Shown piece by piece: positions 37,601 to 49,880 of a DNA stretch of 64,000 nucleotides; position 1 is the stretch's first letter; the number at the start of each line of letters is the position of its first letter. This stretch comes from Panopea generosa (lineage: Eukaryota; Mollusca; Bivalvia; Adapedonta; Hiatellidae): contig CM055899.1 of the NCBI GenBank assembly GCA_029582155.1, forward strand, positions 58,321,349 through 58,385,348, in the 5' to 3' direction. The position numbers and the translations under genes are program-made. The notes beneath the pieces were generated by a model, which saw nothing but the letters and a program-made list of their open reading frames with translations, was not told where the DNA came from and made no database searches.

Positions 37601-38965
37601 GAGGTAAATGATCTTGAGACGGCGACTTAGACCACTCTGCCACGGAGGACCTGGTGAGAAGTAAGTGATCTTGAGACGGCGCCTTAGACCACTCGGCCAC
37701 AGAGGACCTGGTGAGAAGTAAATGATCTTGAGACGGCGACTTAGACCACTCTGCCACGGAGGACCTGGTGAGAAGTAAGTGATCTTGAGACGGCGCCTGA
37801 GACAACTCGGCCACGGAGGACCTGGTGTGAGGTAAATGATCTTGAGACGGTGACTTAGACCACTCGGTCACGGAGGACCTCGTGAGAAGTAAGTGATCTT
37901 GAGACGGCGCCTTCGACCACTCGGCCACGGAGGACCTGTTGAGAAATAGGTGATCTTGAGACGGCGCCTTAGACCACTCAGCCAATGAGAACCTGGTGAC
38001 AGGTAAGTGATTTTGAGACGGTTCCTTAGACAAGTCGGCCACGGAGGACCTGGTGAAAGGTAAATGATCTTGAGACGGCGCCTAAGACCACTTGGCCACG
38101 AGCAGGACCTGGTGAGAGGTAAATGATCTGGAGACGGCGCCTTAGACCACTCGGCCAATGAGAACCTGGCGACAGGTAAGTGATCTTGAGACGGCGCCTT
38201 AGACAACTCGGCCACGGAGGACCTGGTGAGAGATAAATGATCTTGAGACGGCGCCTTAGACCACTCGGCCACGGAGGACCTCGTGAGAGGTAAATGATCT
38301 TGAGACGGCGCTTTATACCACTCGGTCACGGAGGACCTGGTGACAGGTAAGTGATCTTGAGACAGCAACTTAGACAACTCGGCCATGGAAAACCTGGTGA
38401 AAAGTAGGTGATCTTGAGACGGCGCCTTAGACCACTCGCCACGGAGGACCTGGTGACAGGTAAATGATCTTGAGACGGCGCCTTAGACCACTCGGTCACG
38501 GAGGACCTGGTGACAGGTAAATGATCTTGAGACAGCAACTTAGACAACTCGGCCATGGAGAACCTGGTAAGAGGTAAATGATCTTGAGACGGCACCTTAG
38601 ACAACTCGGCCATTGAGGACCTGGTGAGAAGTAAATGATCTGAAGACAGCGCCCTAGACCACTCGGCCACAGAGGACCTGGTGAGAGGTAAATGATCTTG
38701 AGACGGCACTTTAGACAACTCGGCTGTGGAGGACCTGATGAGAGGTAAATGATCTTAAGACAGCGCCTTATACCACCTGGCCACGGAGGACCTGGTGAGA
38801 GGTAAATGATCTTAAGACAGCGCCTTAGACCATTCGGTCACGGAGGACCTGGTGAAAGGTAAATGATCTTAAGACGGCGCCTTAGACCACTCGGCCACGG
38901 AGGACCTGGTGAGAGGTAAGTGATCTTGAGACGGCGCCTTAGACCACTCGACCACGGAGGACCCG
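34628..38965 (-). mobile_element. Type 1 SINE with head amplified into a 4.2-kb array
   Basis: The minus strand reads a type 1 SINE: heads from 38963 down to 34806, one box B (AGGTTCGAGTCAC near 34792), the body with GGACGGTGGTTCTACTCAG near 34735-34717, and a tail ending GGCGTTAAACC near 34635. CATTTTA lies on both sides (34621-34627 and 38966-38972), consistent with a 7-bp target duplication around the entire structure. This supports a single SINE insertion followed by expansion of its head in place. Confidence 0.8.
34806..38963 (-). repeat. 57-bp array of tRNA-like SINE heads, about 73 copies
   Basis: Each unit, read on the minus strand, contains GTGGCCGAGTGGTCTAAG (a perfect polymerase III box A), GCGCCGTCTCAAGATC and a CTCACCAGGTCC junction. 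A unit spans the 5' end of the SINE through its anticodon-arm region and stops just before box B. Only the unit next to the SINE body keeps a box B. Units at 34.86-37.7 kb are nearly identical, those at 37.7-38.9 kb carry more changes. At 57 bp (19 codons) frames such as AEWSKAPSQDHLPLTRS stay open, but these are artefacts. Confidence 0.97.
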
Positions 38966-38972
38966 CATTTTA

Positions 38973-40300
38973 TGTTCATTTCAGCTACTTTAATATGACC
39001 CATCTATTTTATCCCTGACTCCGAGAAGAATTTAAGGTCTTAGATGGGACCTGGGTAGGGTATGTACATCCTCCGTCACATCGTAAGTGTGAACTTTAAA
39101 TGTAATATGTAATCATACTTAAGCAGCTGAAATGGTACAAGTGACTTTAGGTCAATTTATGCAATAATATAAATAGTTCATAAAAAAAATATATATATAT
39201 CTAAAATAGTACTGGATATGTTCATTCAAAATATACAGTCATCAAATTCAGATAAAAATAGGTAGGTAATATAAAAAGATAAGCGTATGACCTGAATATT
39301 CAAAGAAGATTCGTCAAAATTACATTTATATATATTGACGTGTAAGCTTTCAATTCAACATCTCTATCAACCAAGAGGAAATCGATCATTAGGTTGTATA
39401 ACGGTAATGTTTGTCGATGTTTGATCAAATCTCATGTTTCCAATCCATCAAGTTTTATTGATCGTGAATAAATGATAAAAACCACACAAAAAAGAATTCG
39501 AACATTCTCCCGGTTGAATATTGGTTAAACATTGGTATACTTCTAATTTGGAAATTGTCGTACAACCTTAAGAACACATAAAAACATGTTTTGGAAAGAA
39601 AACAAAAGATAAATACTTAAGTCGTTACTGGAAACACAGCAAGACAATAGTATTTTTTTCAAAAATTGCTATTTATCATGATCAGTTACAGGAATCCTGT
39701 CCCACATTGAAAACAAAAGAAAATCAAAATGATTTAAATTAATGTGTGTGTGTTTTTTTTAAATAGAAAATCAGTTAATGGGGAGCTAAACCCTGGTTAA
39801 CGTGTGCCGGTAACATGACTCATTCTCAATTTGCAATATCACATTTGTATGGTGTAAAACAAAAATAGGTCCAGGTAAATTAAACTAATTCAAAACAAAA
39901 AACAAGTGATGCTTTACACAAATGTGTGTGTTGACATTATAGAAGCCAGATTAGCAAAATAATAAAAGCAACAAGGGTATGACAAGGCGGAGAAAGGGGC
40001 ACGCATGCAGAACCTCCGTCTGTTTACGACAAACACGCCATCAATGAGTGCACATTTCTTCTGGTCAAAAATGTATGGTAAAAGGGTCAACAATCAACTA
40101 CCAAACTACAACACGTGTTGGACCATAGTATAAGTAAAGTAAAGTAAATTGTTTGTTTAATATATTGACAAAAATGTAGTAAAAACAAAGGTTATTTTGT
40201 GTAACATTTTGTAAATAAGAATTTGAAATGGTTAAGATCCACGACCTCAATTAATTGCAAATTACATCATCATAAAGGTACTGTAAAGAGAAAATATGTT
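38973..40300. other. Non-coding, no recognised feature
   Basis: Unique AT-rich sequence. No gene, tRNA-like head or tandem repeat seen. Confidence 0.5.
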
Positions 40301-40301
40301 G

Positions 40302-40490
40302 TAAACGGGGCGTTAGTCTAACGGATAAAGTATAGTCCGCTCACGCCAAAGGTTGCTGGTTCGACCTCAAGCTTGATCCGAAGATTTTCGTAAAACAACA
40401 TTCAATACTGGTTCTTCCCTGGAAGCGGACTCGAGAGCGATTAATATAAGCTTTGAATTTTCTTCGCAATTGAACTAAATTTTTATCAGA
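40302..40490 (+). mobile_element. tRNA-derived SINE, type 4 (Lys/Arg-like head)
   Basis: The head reads GGGGCGTTAGTCTAACGG (box A) and GCTGGTTCGACCTC (box B). The body reads ACTGGTTCTTCCCTGG, GCGGACTCGAGAGCG and ends TTCGCAATTGAACTAAA. The same body reappears without a head at 43625-43705. Confidence 0.75.
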
Positions 40491-41444
40491 CTATCAGCTG
40501 TTGTAATTGTAACTGACAGGAGCATTGAACAAAATGTACATTAACGTTTTACATTGCCAAGCAATCATCTAATAATTTGACGGAAACGTACATGGTGGGA
40601 CATTTACTATTTTCGTTTTAAATTTGTTCAAATTCCTACAGTATGAATTTATCAGGATTTTTCAAAATTTTGAAATTGGCTATAAACATTCTTTTTCACT
40701 ATATTATGCCTATATATACTCATTGACCCCATCTTGCTGAAAGGATATCTTTTTAAACATACCAAAATAATATTTTGAAAAGGGATTTCCTAACTTGGGC
40801 TACGCGCGTATGTTAGACTAAAATAAATTGTTCGCTTAAAATTGCAACATATTTTGTGACGTATTAAATGAGTTGGGTGCTATTATTTTGATTTCAATTT
40901 GATCCGATATACAGGTTTAAACGTAGTAAAAATAATTTATTTTAGAACAAGTGCAAATCACTATGTGACGGTCGTCTAACAGTATGTAAGTGCTGTCTAT
41001 TTTTAGAATGGTGATTTCATTTTAAGTTTACCACTCCGATGTAAATAGCGATTTTGTCACATTTTGGTAGATTTGACATGCTTAGCCATTCAGATTTTAA
41101 TAACTAATGATATAGAGATGTAATTAACCATTTTAAAAATATTTTTATTTTTATATGCCATTTATAGCGCTTTTTTCCTGATATACTCCTTTTAAAATCA
41201 CTTAATATATAATGTTTCCGAAACTTCAATGTTAAAAGAGGTTTTACGAATTCACAGTATGTACACGCTTGTAAGTCTGTTACATAATTTTCTCTAATAT
41301 TAATTTTAAATAATAACTGAACATACGGAAATATTTCACTCATCCAGTCATTCTCTCCATCCTTCAACGTATATCCATGTAAACATATTGATTTCTAAGT
41401 AGGAATATCTGATACGTCTTATATGAGAGATATAACACTGATGT
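40491..41444. other. Non-coding, no recognised feature
   Basis: AT-rich. A minus-strand frame at 41104-41367 has no recognisable domain. Confidence 0.5.
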
Positions 41445-41660
41445 TGTCCTCCGTGGCCGAGTGGTCTAAGACGATGTCTCAAGATTACTTATCCTCTCAC
41501 CGCTAAGGTCGTAGTTTCGAGTCCCGCTCGCTCCAAATAACTTTATTTGCCAGTTACTTGCGGACGGACGGTGGTTCTACTCAGATTCATTGTGTGCTAT
41601 TTCTCCAACAATATAAAGGATATGTCATTATACATAACCTGAAATGTGTTGAAAATGAGA
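41445..41660 (+). mobile_element. tRNA-derived SINE, type 1, full length
   Basis: Head GTCCTCCGTGGCCGAGTGG, box B-like AGTTTCGAGTCCC, body GGACGGTGGTTCTACTCAG, and tail CTGAAATGTGTTGAAAATGA. Closest full-length plus-strand relative of the expanded copy at 34.6-39.0 kb. Confidence 0.85.
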
Positions 41661-42762
41661 CTGTGTTAAAATCCGTTATGAAACTATCGGTGTCAAGCTA
41701 AATTTGAATATACATGTATGTGTAAAAAGTTTCTTAAAATTACAAATTGTTATTTTTTTATTATTATGTTTTCTGTCATTTACAATTTGCATTAATAAAT
41801 TTACAATAAAATGTTTGTTACATATTTTGTTACAGAACATATGATCACGACTATGCGAAATATAATGTCTTTTAATTATTTACAAGATTTAGTCACCTTT
41901 CTAATCTAGAAACGAAATTAAACGATAGAACATGTACTGAGGCACGTATTTGAATAATGTACACGTGTATTTTTTTAGAAATAAAGTCAAGTGAAAAATT
42001 ATCAAATTTACCGTGTGTCCCTTTAAAACCATCAAAGAAGCCCCACCTAAACATGTTATGTCCACAAAATGATCCAAATGTACATAGTCAAAAAGAAACC
42101 CATTAAATTGAGCAAATCGGTGCAATTTATTTACAACACTTGCTATTTTCTAGAAATACGTGTTTAAAAAGGCATTTTGTAAACTATGATAGCATTTAAA
42201 AAGTCAGTATTAAATATGTTATCCTAAAAAATATCGGACTTGCAAAAATGCAAAACTTTCAAGTAGGCTAAACTTCCGTGAAGTACCCTTTCTGCCAAAA
42301 TATATTAGTGTGACAATGTTCGTTTACTAGATAACGTTCAGTACCTAACGACGTATTCTTCAAATGTTTGCACGAGAAAACTTTGAGAGTGAGTTCATAG
42401 TTCAGCCGGGTTAAAACTGTAAAGATTCAATGACACTATGTTAGCGAAGCTGATATACTTGACGTCTACATACATCAAATATAGTAATGAAAATGACTTT
42501 GACAATAATTGTTTAGCACATAAATTTAACAGTTAAACAGTCTTTTTATTTCACATACATATGAGTTTGTGACACATATGAATAATTTATACAACTTTTA
42601 TTTGAGACTTATTTGCCAAGTTTATTATGATATATCGATGAAAATATTGGTCTTGTAGATGCTATAAACATACCTTTATACCTCCATATTATCTATATCT
42701 CTCTCCTTTTCTCTCTTTCTATTTACCTTTCTCCCTCTCTTTGTTTTTTCAATGTCATTCAT

Positions 42763-42768
<6 letters not shown>
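41661..42768. other. Non-coding, no recognised feature
   Basis: AT-rich unique sequence. No gene or repeat recognised. Confidence 0.5.

Positions 42769-42808
<40 letters not shown>
42769..42808. repeat. (CT)n microsatellite
   Basis: About 40 bp of uninterrupted CT dinucleotides, preceded by a pyrimidine-rich stretch from about 42695. Confidence 0.95.
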
Positions 42809-42810
<2 letters not shown>

Positions 42811-43356
42811 AGGAATACGTTGTCACCATCAAACTTTTACTTGGTTTTATAATTTCCCCTTACAATGATTACAAAACAGATACAGATAAGCTAGTGTAGC
42901 TTTCATCTGAATACCTTTCACTTGTAAAATAATGTAAATTCTGAATAAATGACAATCAATAATAAATAATTGTATCTGGCATAAAACAGTACCTGCGTGT
43001 TTATAGCCCACAATCAATGAATATTGTTAACAAAAACATAACTAACTATCAAGGACGATTATAATCACAGTTCTACATTCACAACACAGCACCACGACAG
43101 CAAAATAGACACAATCAATATGTTATAAGTCAAACCTGCGTAAGCGATCATCTCTAATAAGCAGTCAACTGTCCTAAGCAGTCACTCTTGATATTTCCCA
43201 TTTCTATGCTTTCAATGCAAATTCAGTAACTTTTATTAATATTTCCCTTCTTTGGTTGCTTAAGAAAGATTTGGCTGTACCGATAATAAGAAATAATAAG
43301 TACAATATTTATAAACAGAAGAAATGACAGCGTCTTGGAGCAGCTAGTAGCAAACC

Positions 43357-43505
43357 CCATTCGGATCACCTCGCCGATTATCCTAATTGAGCTCAAAGAT
43401 CATTTGGACCACCTTGCCAATTATCCTAATTCAGCTCGGAGATCATACGGACCACCTCGCTGGTTATCGTAAATTATTCGACCACCTTGCCGATTATCTG
43501 AGTGT
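43357..43505. repeat. 43-bp tandem repeat, about 3.4 copies
   Basis: CCACCTTGCCAATTATCC and GAGATCATACGGACC recur with small changes at about 43-bp spacing. The last copies are shortened. Confidence 0.8.
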
Positions 43506-43624
43506 GTGCAATACTTTAATGTGTAAGTACATATACGTTTCAATTACAGTGAGCCAATGGTTCAATTATTGCTGTCTGAAATTTATTCATTTAACACAAG
43601 CTCCTGTGGCAATCATGTAACAAG

Positions 43625-43705
43625 TCCTAGTTCCTGGTTCTGCCCAGAAAGCAGACTCGAAAGTGGTTCATATAAGATCTGAGCTTTCATCGCAATCGAG
43701 CTAAA
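43625..43705 (+). mobile_element. Type 4 SINE, 3' body only
   Basis: CTGGTTCTGCCCAGAAAGC, AGACTCGAAAGTGG and TTCATCGCAATCGAGC match the body of the SINE at 40302-40490. The tRNA-like head is absent, so this is a 5'-truncated copy. Confidence 0.7.
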
Positions 43706-44228
43706 AGAAATTAACATATTAAACTAAATTGGCTATAATGTGTATAATACAATGTAATCAAGGTTATTCGATACATCTCTTTCATATATTATGATATATT
43801 TTAGACATAAGGTAACACTGTTTTTCTTTTTATGGGCTGTGCATGTAGCACCCAATTCTGCTCAGATGCCAACAAAGCACATTTTGCACAGCCACCTGGT
43901 TGTGGTTATTTGATTGTCCTTGACATTATGCAAATTAAATGACACAAATTTCAATATAATGCCATTGATTAATTATAAAACTAGTAGTGTGTAATAATGC
44001 TAAATCTAATAAAATGTATACTAACATACTTACTAACATGTCTTATCGTTTCGTTCTCCACGGCAGATAACTCCCCGTTTCTCTAAATTATATGCATGCC
44101 TCGGTTATTGTTCTTTATAAGATTTATTTTGCTAATTGATATTTAACTTAATTTTATAAAAGATAAAAACTAACTATCAATACAAACAAATTTGATGACA
44201 TATTATTTCGGTCTGTGTTTCATGTTTT
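43706..44228. other. Non-coding, no recognised feature
   Basis: AT-rich unique sequence. No gene or repeat recognised. Confidence 0.5.
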
Positions 44229-44434
44229 CAGGTTATATATGGCATATCCAATTTTATTGGTGGAAGAAGACGTCAGACCAATTCAGACTGAGTAGAACCA
44301 CCGTCCTTCTGCAAGTTACTGGACACTTTCTCACATAAAGTTTTTGGAGCGAGCGGGACTCGAACCTACGACTTTGTTGGTGAGAGTTAAGTGATCTTGA
44401 GACGGCGCCTTAGATCACTCGGCCACTGGTGACT
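44229..44434 (-). mobile_element. tRNA-derived SINE, type 1, antisense
   Basis: CTGAGTAGAACCACCGTCC (body), GCGGGACTCGAACCTACG (box B, reverse) and TTAGATCACTCGGCCA (box A, reverse). A single head is present, showing the unexpanded form of the element at 34.6-39.0 kb. Confidence 0.85.
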
Positions 44435-44935
44435 CTATAAGCAGTTAGTTAAGGGAAGGAGCAAATGTGGACTTCTAAGGCAGATTGTTGCTTAATACAT
44501 GTTAATTTCCTCTAAAAGCATAGAAATGGGAACTATCGAATGTTGCTTCTTAAGACAAGTGGCTGCTTAATAGAGATTATCTCTAACACAGGTCTGACTG
44601 TAATAGGTTTAAGTTAAGGTTCTATCTGACTATAACTTTATAGTTTTATATCTACAGAAGAGATTTTCGTTGAAAAGGTTGCTAACATCAGCGCTGTGGT
44701 TCTTCATATGAAATGATTTATTGTTTGGTATTAATAATAGTAAAATCAACGTTAGTCAGCCATCTTGTTGTTGTATTAATCTTACTTTTGTAAAATCCGT
44801 TACCTCTGTTTCAGAATCATGATGTATATACAACATTGACCTGTCTTCTGCTTTACCAATACGCAACGTATTTCAAATCTTAACTACGTTTTGACCGGTT
44901 ATCTGTGATATAATAAATATCAATGACGTCATATG

Positions 44936-45660
44936 CAGCTTTATTTGAACGACTCTAAAATCAAGATAACCTGGCTGCTTTGTTATCTTTAGCTGCATTT
45001 GTATTAACAATATCAGTAAACGTTTGCCTTTGCTCATTTACAATGAACCCGTTTGGTTCCGTGCAAGAACAAAGTCACTGCCGATCTCTGCAGAGGGGTA
45101 GAAATCCTCCAAATGGGTGTCGTGTTCATTTTATCAATACTATGGAAATCTCTGATGAAGTCCGATTGTTTGAATCAACCAATCAAAAGCGTAAAAAGAT
45201 TTTCGCTAAATAAAAATGATTTTTATTCTCGGCCGAACTTGTCAAGACGTGTTTGTCTTTTAGAAAAGCAAGCGTCGCATATTGTCAAGACGTTTGTCTT
45301 TTAGAAAAGCAAGCGTCGCATATTGTCAAGACTTTTGTCTTTTGGAAAAGCAAGCGTCGCATATTATCAAGACGTTTGTCTTTTGGAAAAGCAAGCGTCG
45401 CATATTGTCAAGACTGCGATTATCTTCATAGAGTATAATACCGAAGGATAACAGAATTGGCCGAGGATGTACTATTGTAGCAAACCCGTCACTTGGGTGG
45501 TGGTGGTGGCGGGAGTTGGGTGGGCTTAAACCGTGGTGACTGATAAATCGAACATAGCTCTGAACCCTGTTGTCACATCATAATGCTAGATATTGGAATT
45601 GGCCGAGGATGTCTAAAATCATGATAACCTGGCTGCTTTTTTATCTTTTGGCCTGGTATA
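44936..45660. repeat. Partial local duplications
   Basis: GATAACCTGGCTGCTTT occurs at about 44966 and 45630, and GAATTGGCCGAGGATGT at about 45457 and 45596. The segment appears to have arisen by nested local duplication. Short open frames here are not supported as genes. Confidence 0.6.
45240..45413. repeat. 41-bp tandem repeat, 4 copies
   Basis: GTCAAGACGTTTGTCTTTT and AGCAAGCGTCGCATAT alternate in four near-identical units. The third to fourth units differ by single bases only. Confidence 0.9.
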
Positions 45661-46144
45661 TCATTTTTGAAAAGCTGTTGTTATGGCCGTACTATTATAC
45701 AGCTCACGCATGTTGATTCTTAAAAGAATAAACGCATTACCAATTTAAGTTGGACGGCATCTGAAACAATTTGTAATTCTTAAATTTGGCAGTTTCACCG
45801 CCAGTTTGGCACCATCGTATTGTAAGATCTGGCCATGTGCTATTTATGGCTTACGACACACAATGCTAAATCTGATTTCATAATCATTGCTTTTATCATC
45901 TCGTCATGCACGTGCAAAGAATACACTCTGGTTATTAGCTACAATCAGAACTACTGACGAATTTCATAAATAAAGATCAACAATGCCCACGTGTTGCGCT
46001 GTCTGTATATCAGGTTTAAACTTTTATATTCTACATTTTGTGATAACTATGTTACTACGCATCAGCTTATATACATTGTATACATGAACAAAAATAAAAC
46101 GTAGAAATAAAACGTCATCGAATTTTATTATGAATATCAGTAAA

Positions 46145-46626
46145 CATTTGCATTTGTGATCATTTACAATGAACCCGTGTGGTTCCGGGCAAGAATAAAA
46201 TCATTACCGATCTCTGCAGAGGGGTAAAAGTCCTCCGAATGGGTATCATGTTCATTTTATTATTTTTTGTCATGTTCATGATTGTGGTTAAATCGCCAAC
46301 CCCTGTGGGGTTCCAGGGAGCTGTATGAGTGATGACAAGAATAGGATCACTGTGGCTCATGCATGTCGTAAGAAGCTACAATTTATAGAATTTGCTGAAA
46401 CTTTGCAGTTCTGCAGGTATCAAGTTTCTAGGTTAATTCTGCATATACATTTGATGATATGATTTTTAATCTACATGTTAATTTGGTGTTGTATTTTTGC
46501 ATGTAGAGTGAACCTGGAATCTTCCTAACTGTTGGCGTCGAATAACCTACAATGTGTTGGTACGCCGTAAAACCCAATTCATTCATTCATTCATTCATTC
46601 ATTCATTCATTCATTCATTCATTCCA
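46145..46626 (+). mobile_element. Interspersed element with (ATTC)n tail
   Basis: Starts with CAATGAACCCGTGTGGTTCC and runs to TACGCCGTAAAACCCAATTC followed by an ATTC repeat (46580-46626). The first 115 bp are repeated at 45040-45160 (CAATGAACCCGTTTGGTTCC). A short tandem tail of this kind is typical of LINE-mobilised elements. There is no coding capacity and no tRNA-like head. Confidence 0.6.
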
Positions 46627-46767
46627 TTTACAATGTTTTTAAATAATATATATGACCAATACCTAATATAATACAAAATTGTCAATACTATACACACACA
46701 GATAATACTAAATCCTTATTACTAGGCTAAACACATACACAGTATGAGAAACAGTAACATTCTATAA

Positions 46768-47000
46768 GAAGTTTCATTATTACAACAGTTTCATTATTAT
46801 AATAGTTTCATTATGACAACAGTTTTATTAGTACAATAGTTTCATTAACTAAAATTTTATTATTACAACAGTTTTATTAATACAACAGTTTCATTATGAC
46901 AACAGTTTTATAAGTACAACAGTTTCACTATTACAACAGTTTTATTGTTATAACAGTTTCCTTATTAAACCAGTTTCATTAATACAACAGTTTTATTATT
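46768..47000. repeat. 18-bp tandem repeat, about 13 copies
   Basis: Units of the form CAGTTTCATTATTACAA with T/C and G/T variants recur through the interval. Confidence 0.9.
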
Positions 47001-48944
47001 ATCATATTCCTGTTCTAGTGCTTAGTTTTCCTAGCTTAAAAGCTTCAGATACATTTTTTTCAAGTTTTAATTTTTTTTTAATATAATAATTGGAAAAGTT
47101 TAAACAGACGAACAAGATATATAATAGAGTTTTTAGATATAAGACTTTAATGCTATGGTATCTTGGGCAACATGGTAAAATAACACTCAGATTCAATGGC
47201 ATTTTCTCTATTTGTGGTACTATTCTTCGAAATTCAATATCAAAATCGTGAGAGTTTAATCATAGACATGTTATCTGATTTTTCATTGCATTGTTTTAAA
47301 AAATGACTTTTTGCCAAATTTCCAAATATACCATACTAAATAACATGCATGTTTTACTAACTCTTATATCAATATTGTGTACCATTAGTAAAGGGAATTG
47401 TATTTTAGTTATATATACGTATATTTATATTCTACATTTAAATATCATAACAATACAAGCTCGCAAGTGTTTCTTTCTTATGCCATTATTTTCCTATATG
47501 TATCTTGTCCCTGACACTTTTGTAGGACACGTTACGACTGCAAATTAATTGATAGGAGATAATACGTGTGTTTCAAATTCATACGCCAAGTGTCAAAAAG
47601 AATGTCAACATTATATGTGAACATTCAATTTAATGTTTAGGAAAACACACTTTGTATCAATATATAACCGTTATATGATAATACGCCATGTGTTGCCATG
47701 TGGATACTTTCAAATAAGTTATCAAAATGAGTTTGCACAATACTAATTCATTAAAGTCATCTACCTTCGTGTCTAGATGTAAGGTTTATGTTCGTATACA
47801 AGTTGACCCAGTTTATAGTTTCTGAGAAGTGAACCATCGTGGCATCAAAAACAAACAGTATAATTTATCTTTCTGCTCGACTGCAGTCGAGTTTAAATGT
47901 TAAAATTGGCTTGTGCATGTGCAATTGACCTAGATAATATATGAACCTTTGTTGTTACAATATATAACGCACAGATATGAGATTTAAAGGTACACAGGCA
48001 AATATGATGATTTTAAACATTAACAACATTATAAACCGAACTATTGTCAAAGGATTTGTGTTCTGAAATTGCCAATGCATTAACGTTACGGTGCTTTTGG
48101 AGCACTTGGGTTACTCTAGAAAGAGTCATTAGGTAAAAGTTGAAAGGTTGTCATGTGTATCACAAAAAATGTAAAACATGTAATTTTAATCAGTTAAATA
48201 AAAATAATCAACAAGAATCAAACGATTATCAAATTATATTTTAAAGAAGATTTCCTCACTGTAGGTGTCATCATTGGTGTTTGTTCTTTGTTCTATAGTT
48301 AATGATAAAAGATTGAAGGCTTGCCATTCATAGAGAGACCCAAATGAAAGAAGTGAAACTTACATTGATCAGTTTGTCAACCTCTACACTACAAAAATAT
48401 AATGAAAAAGCAGGGGCCATGTGTCATATAACAGATTTTTTTTCTGTCAAATGTAAACACCGTTAAAAAACGGACGTAAACTTCCAAAATATTGTATTTA
48501 TACCCGCCATCTCAAAATATTTTTATTTTCTTAATTCACAATTCAAACATGACAATGCTTCTGAAATGTTACAAACAGATTAACAATGCCACCCAAACCA
48601 AACAATGATAATAAAAGATGTGAAAATGCATCTTAAGAGAAAAAGAAACTAGGATTATTTATGGCAGCAATTATGCGACTACCCCACGGAAGCACTTCCT
48701 GTTTTACAATGGTGGTACTATACCTTTCAATAAATATGAAGTTTTATATTGTAATAATTTCATTTTAATAGTAGCCTGATTCTCGGACCCAAAATATGAG
48801 ACCGAGGACCAGTCTATTTCAATAGTTGCATGTGGAAATATCTTCATAAAAGTATTAAATGATTCGATGATTGGTCAAAATCCATTTAAAATTCACATTG
48901 TCTTTCTTTAAAATAGTCTATGATAACACATTAGAATAGCTGGC
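47001..48944. other. Non-coding unique DNA
   Basis: No gene recognised. It contains a perfect 16-bp palindrome at 47876-47891 (CTCGACTGCAGTCGAG). Confidence 0.5.
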
Positions 48945-49606
48945 AGATATAACAAAACGTGTAATAATTCCTTTTTACTTTCATCAGTTTTATAAACCTT
49001 ATAGAAGGTATAACATGTGGCACATATACATTCCCATACATCATAACATATATGACAAATGTATAATCAAGCGTTTTATTTTCGTCAGTTTTATAAACCT
49101 GATAAAAGGTATAATATATGACACATGTGCATTCGCACACATCATACCATGTATTGCAAATGTATAATCAAGGTTTTTTTTTCGTCAGTTTATAATCCTT
49201 ATAGAAGGTATAACATATGGCACATGTGCATTCGTACACATCATAACATGTATGGCAAATGTGTAATCAAGCGTTTTATAGTCATCAGTTTTTTTCTTAA
49301 GCTTATAGAAGGTATAAAATGTGGCACATGTACATTCCCATACATCATAACATGTATGGCAAATGTGTAATCAAGCGTTTTATTTTCATCAGTTTTATAA
49401 ACCTTATAGAAAGTATTACATGTGGCACATGTGCATTGGCATACATCAGAACATGTATGACAAATGTGTAACCAAGCGTTTTTTTCGTCAGTTTTAAAAA
49501 CATTATAGAAATGATAACATATGACACATGTGCATTCGTACACATCATAACATGTATGACAAATTTGTAATCAAGCGTTTTATTTTTATCAGTTTATAGA
49601 CCTACA
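48945..49606. repeat. 101-bp tandem repeat, about 6.5 copies
   Basis: AATCAAGCGTTTTATTTTC, CCTTATAGAAGGTATAAC and GGCACATGTGCATTCG recur at 99-103 bp spacing. Each copy carries CACATGTG-type palindromic text. No gene. Confidence 0.92.
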
Positions 49607-49880
49607 ATTTTGGTATAAAAGAAACGAAGGTAATACAAAAATGTATTTTAATAAAGATTTGACCACATATTAAATACATGACTTAATGCTTAGTCTCTTA
49701 TATGACGTCTCATACAGTAATACTTGGATGCCAATATTTTCATGTGGTGATACCTCCAGCGAGGCAATGATTTGACATGACGCGTGAACATGAATAAAAC
49801 ACATTATATGCGCATGATAATTTAATAATTAAATGGTTGAAAGGTATATCATTTCAAAATTTCTAAAATACTAAAATATA

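Noticed and set aside
34806-38963. A tRNA gene cluster or CRISPR-like array
   Set aside because: Units hold only the 5' part of a tRNA-like head with no T-arm or acceptor stem. There are no spacers of variable sequence, and the context is eukaryotic.
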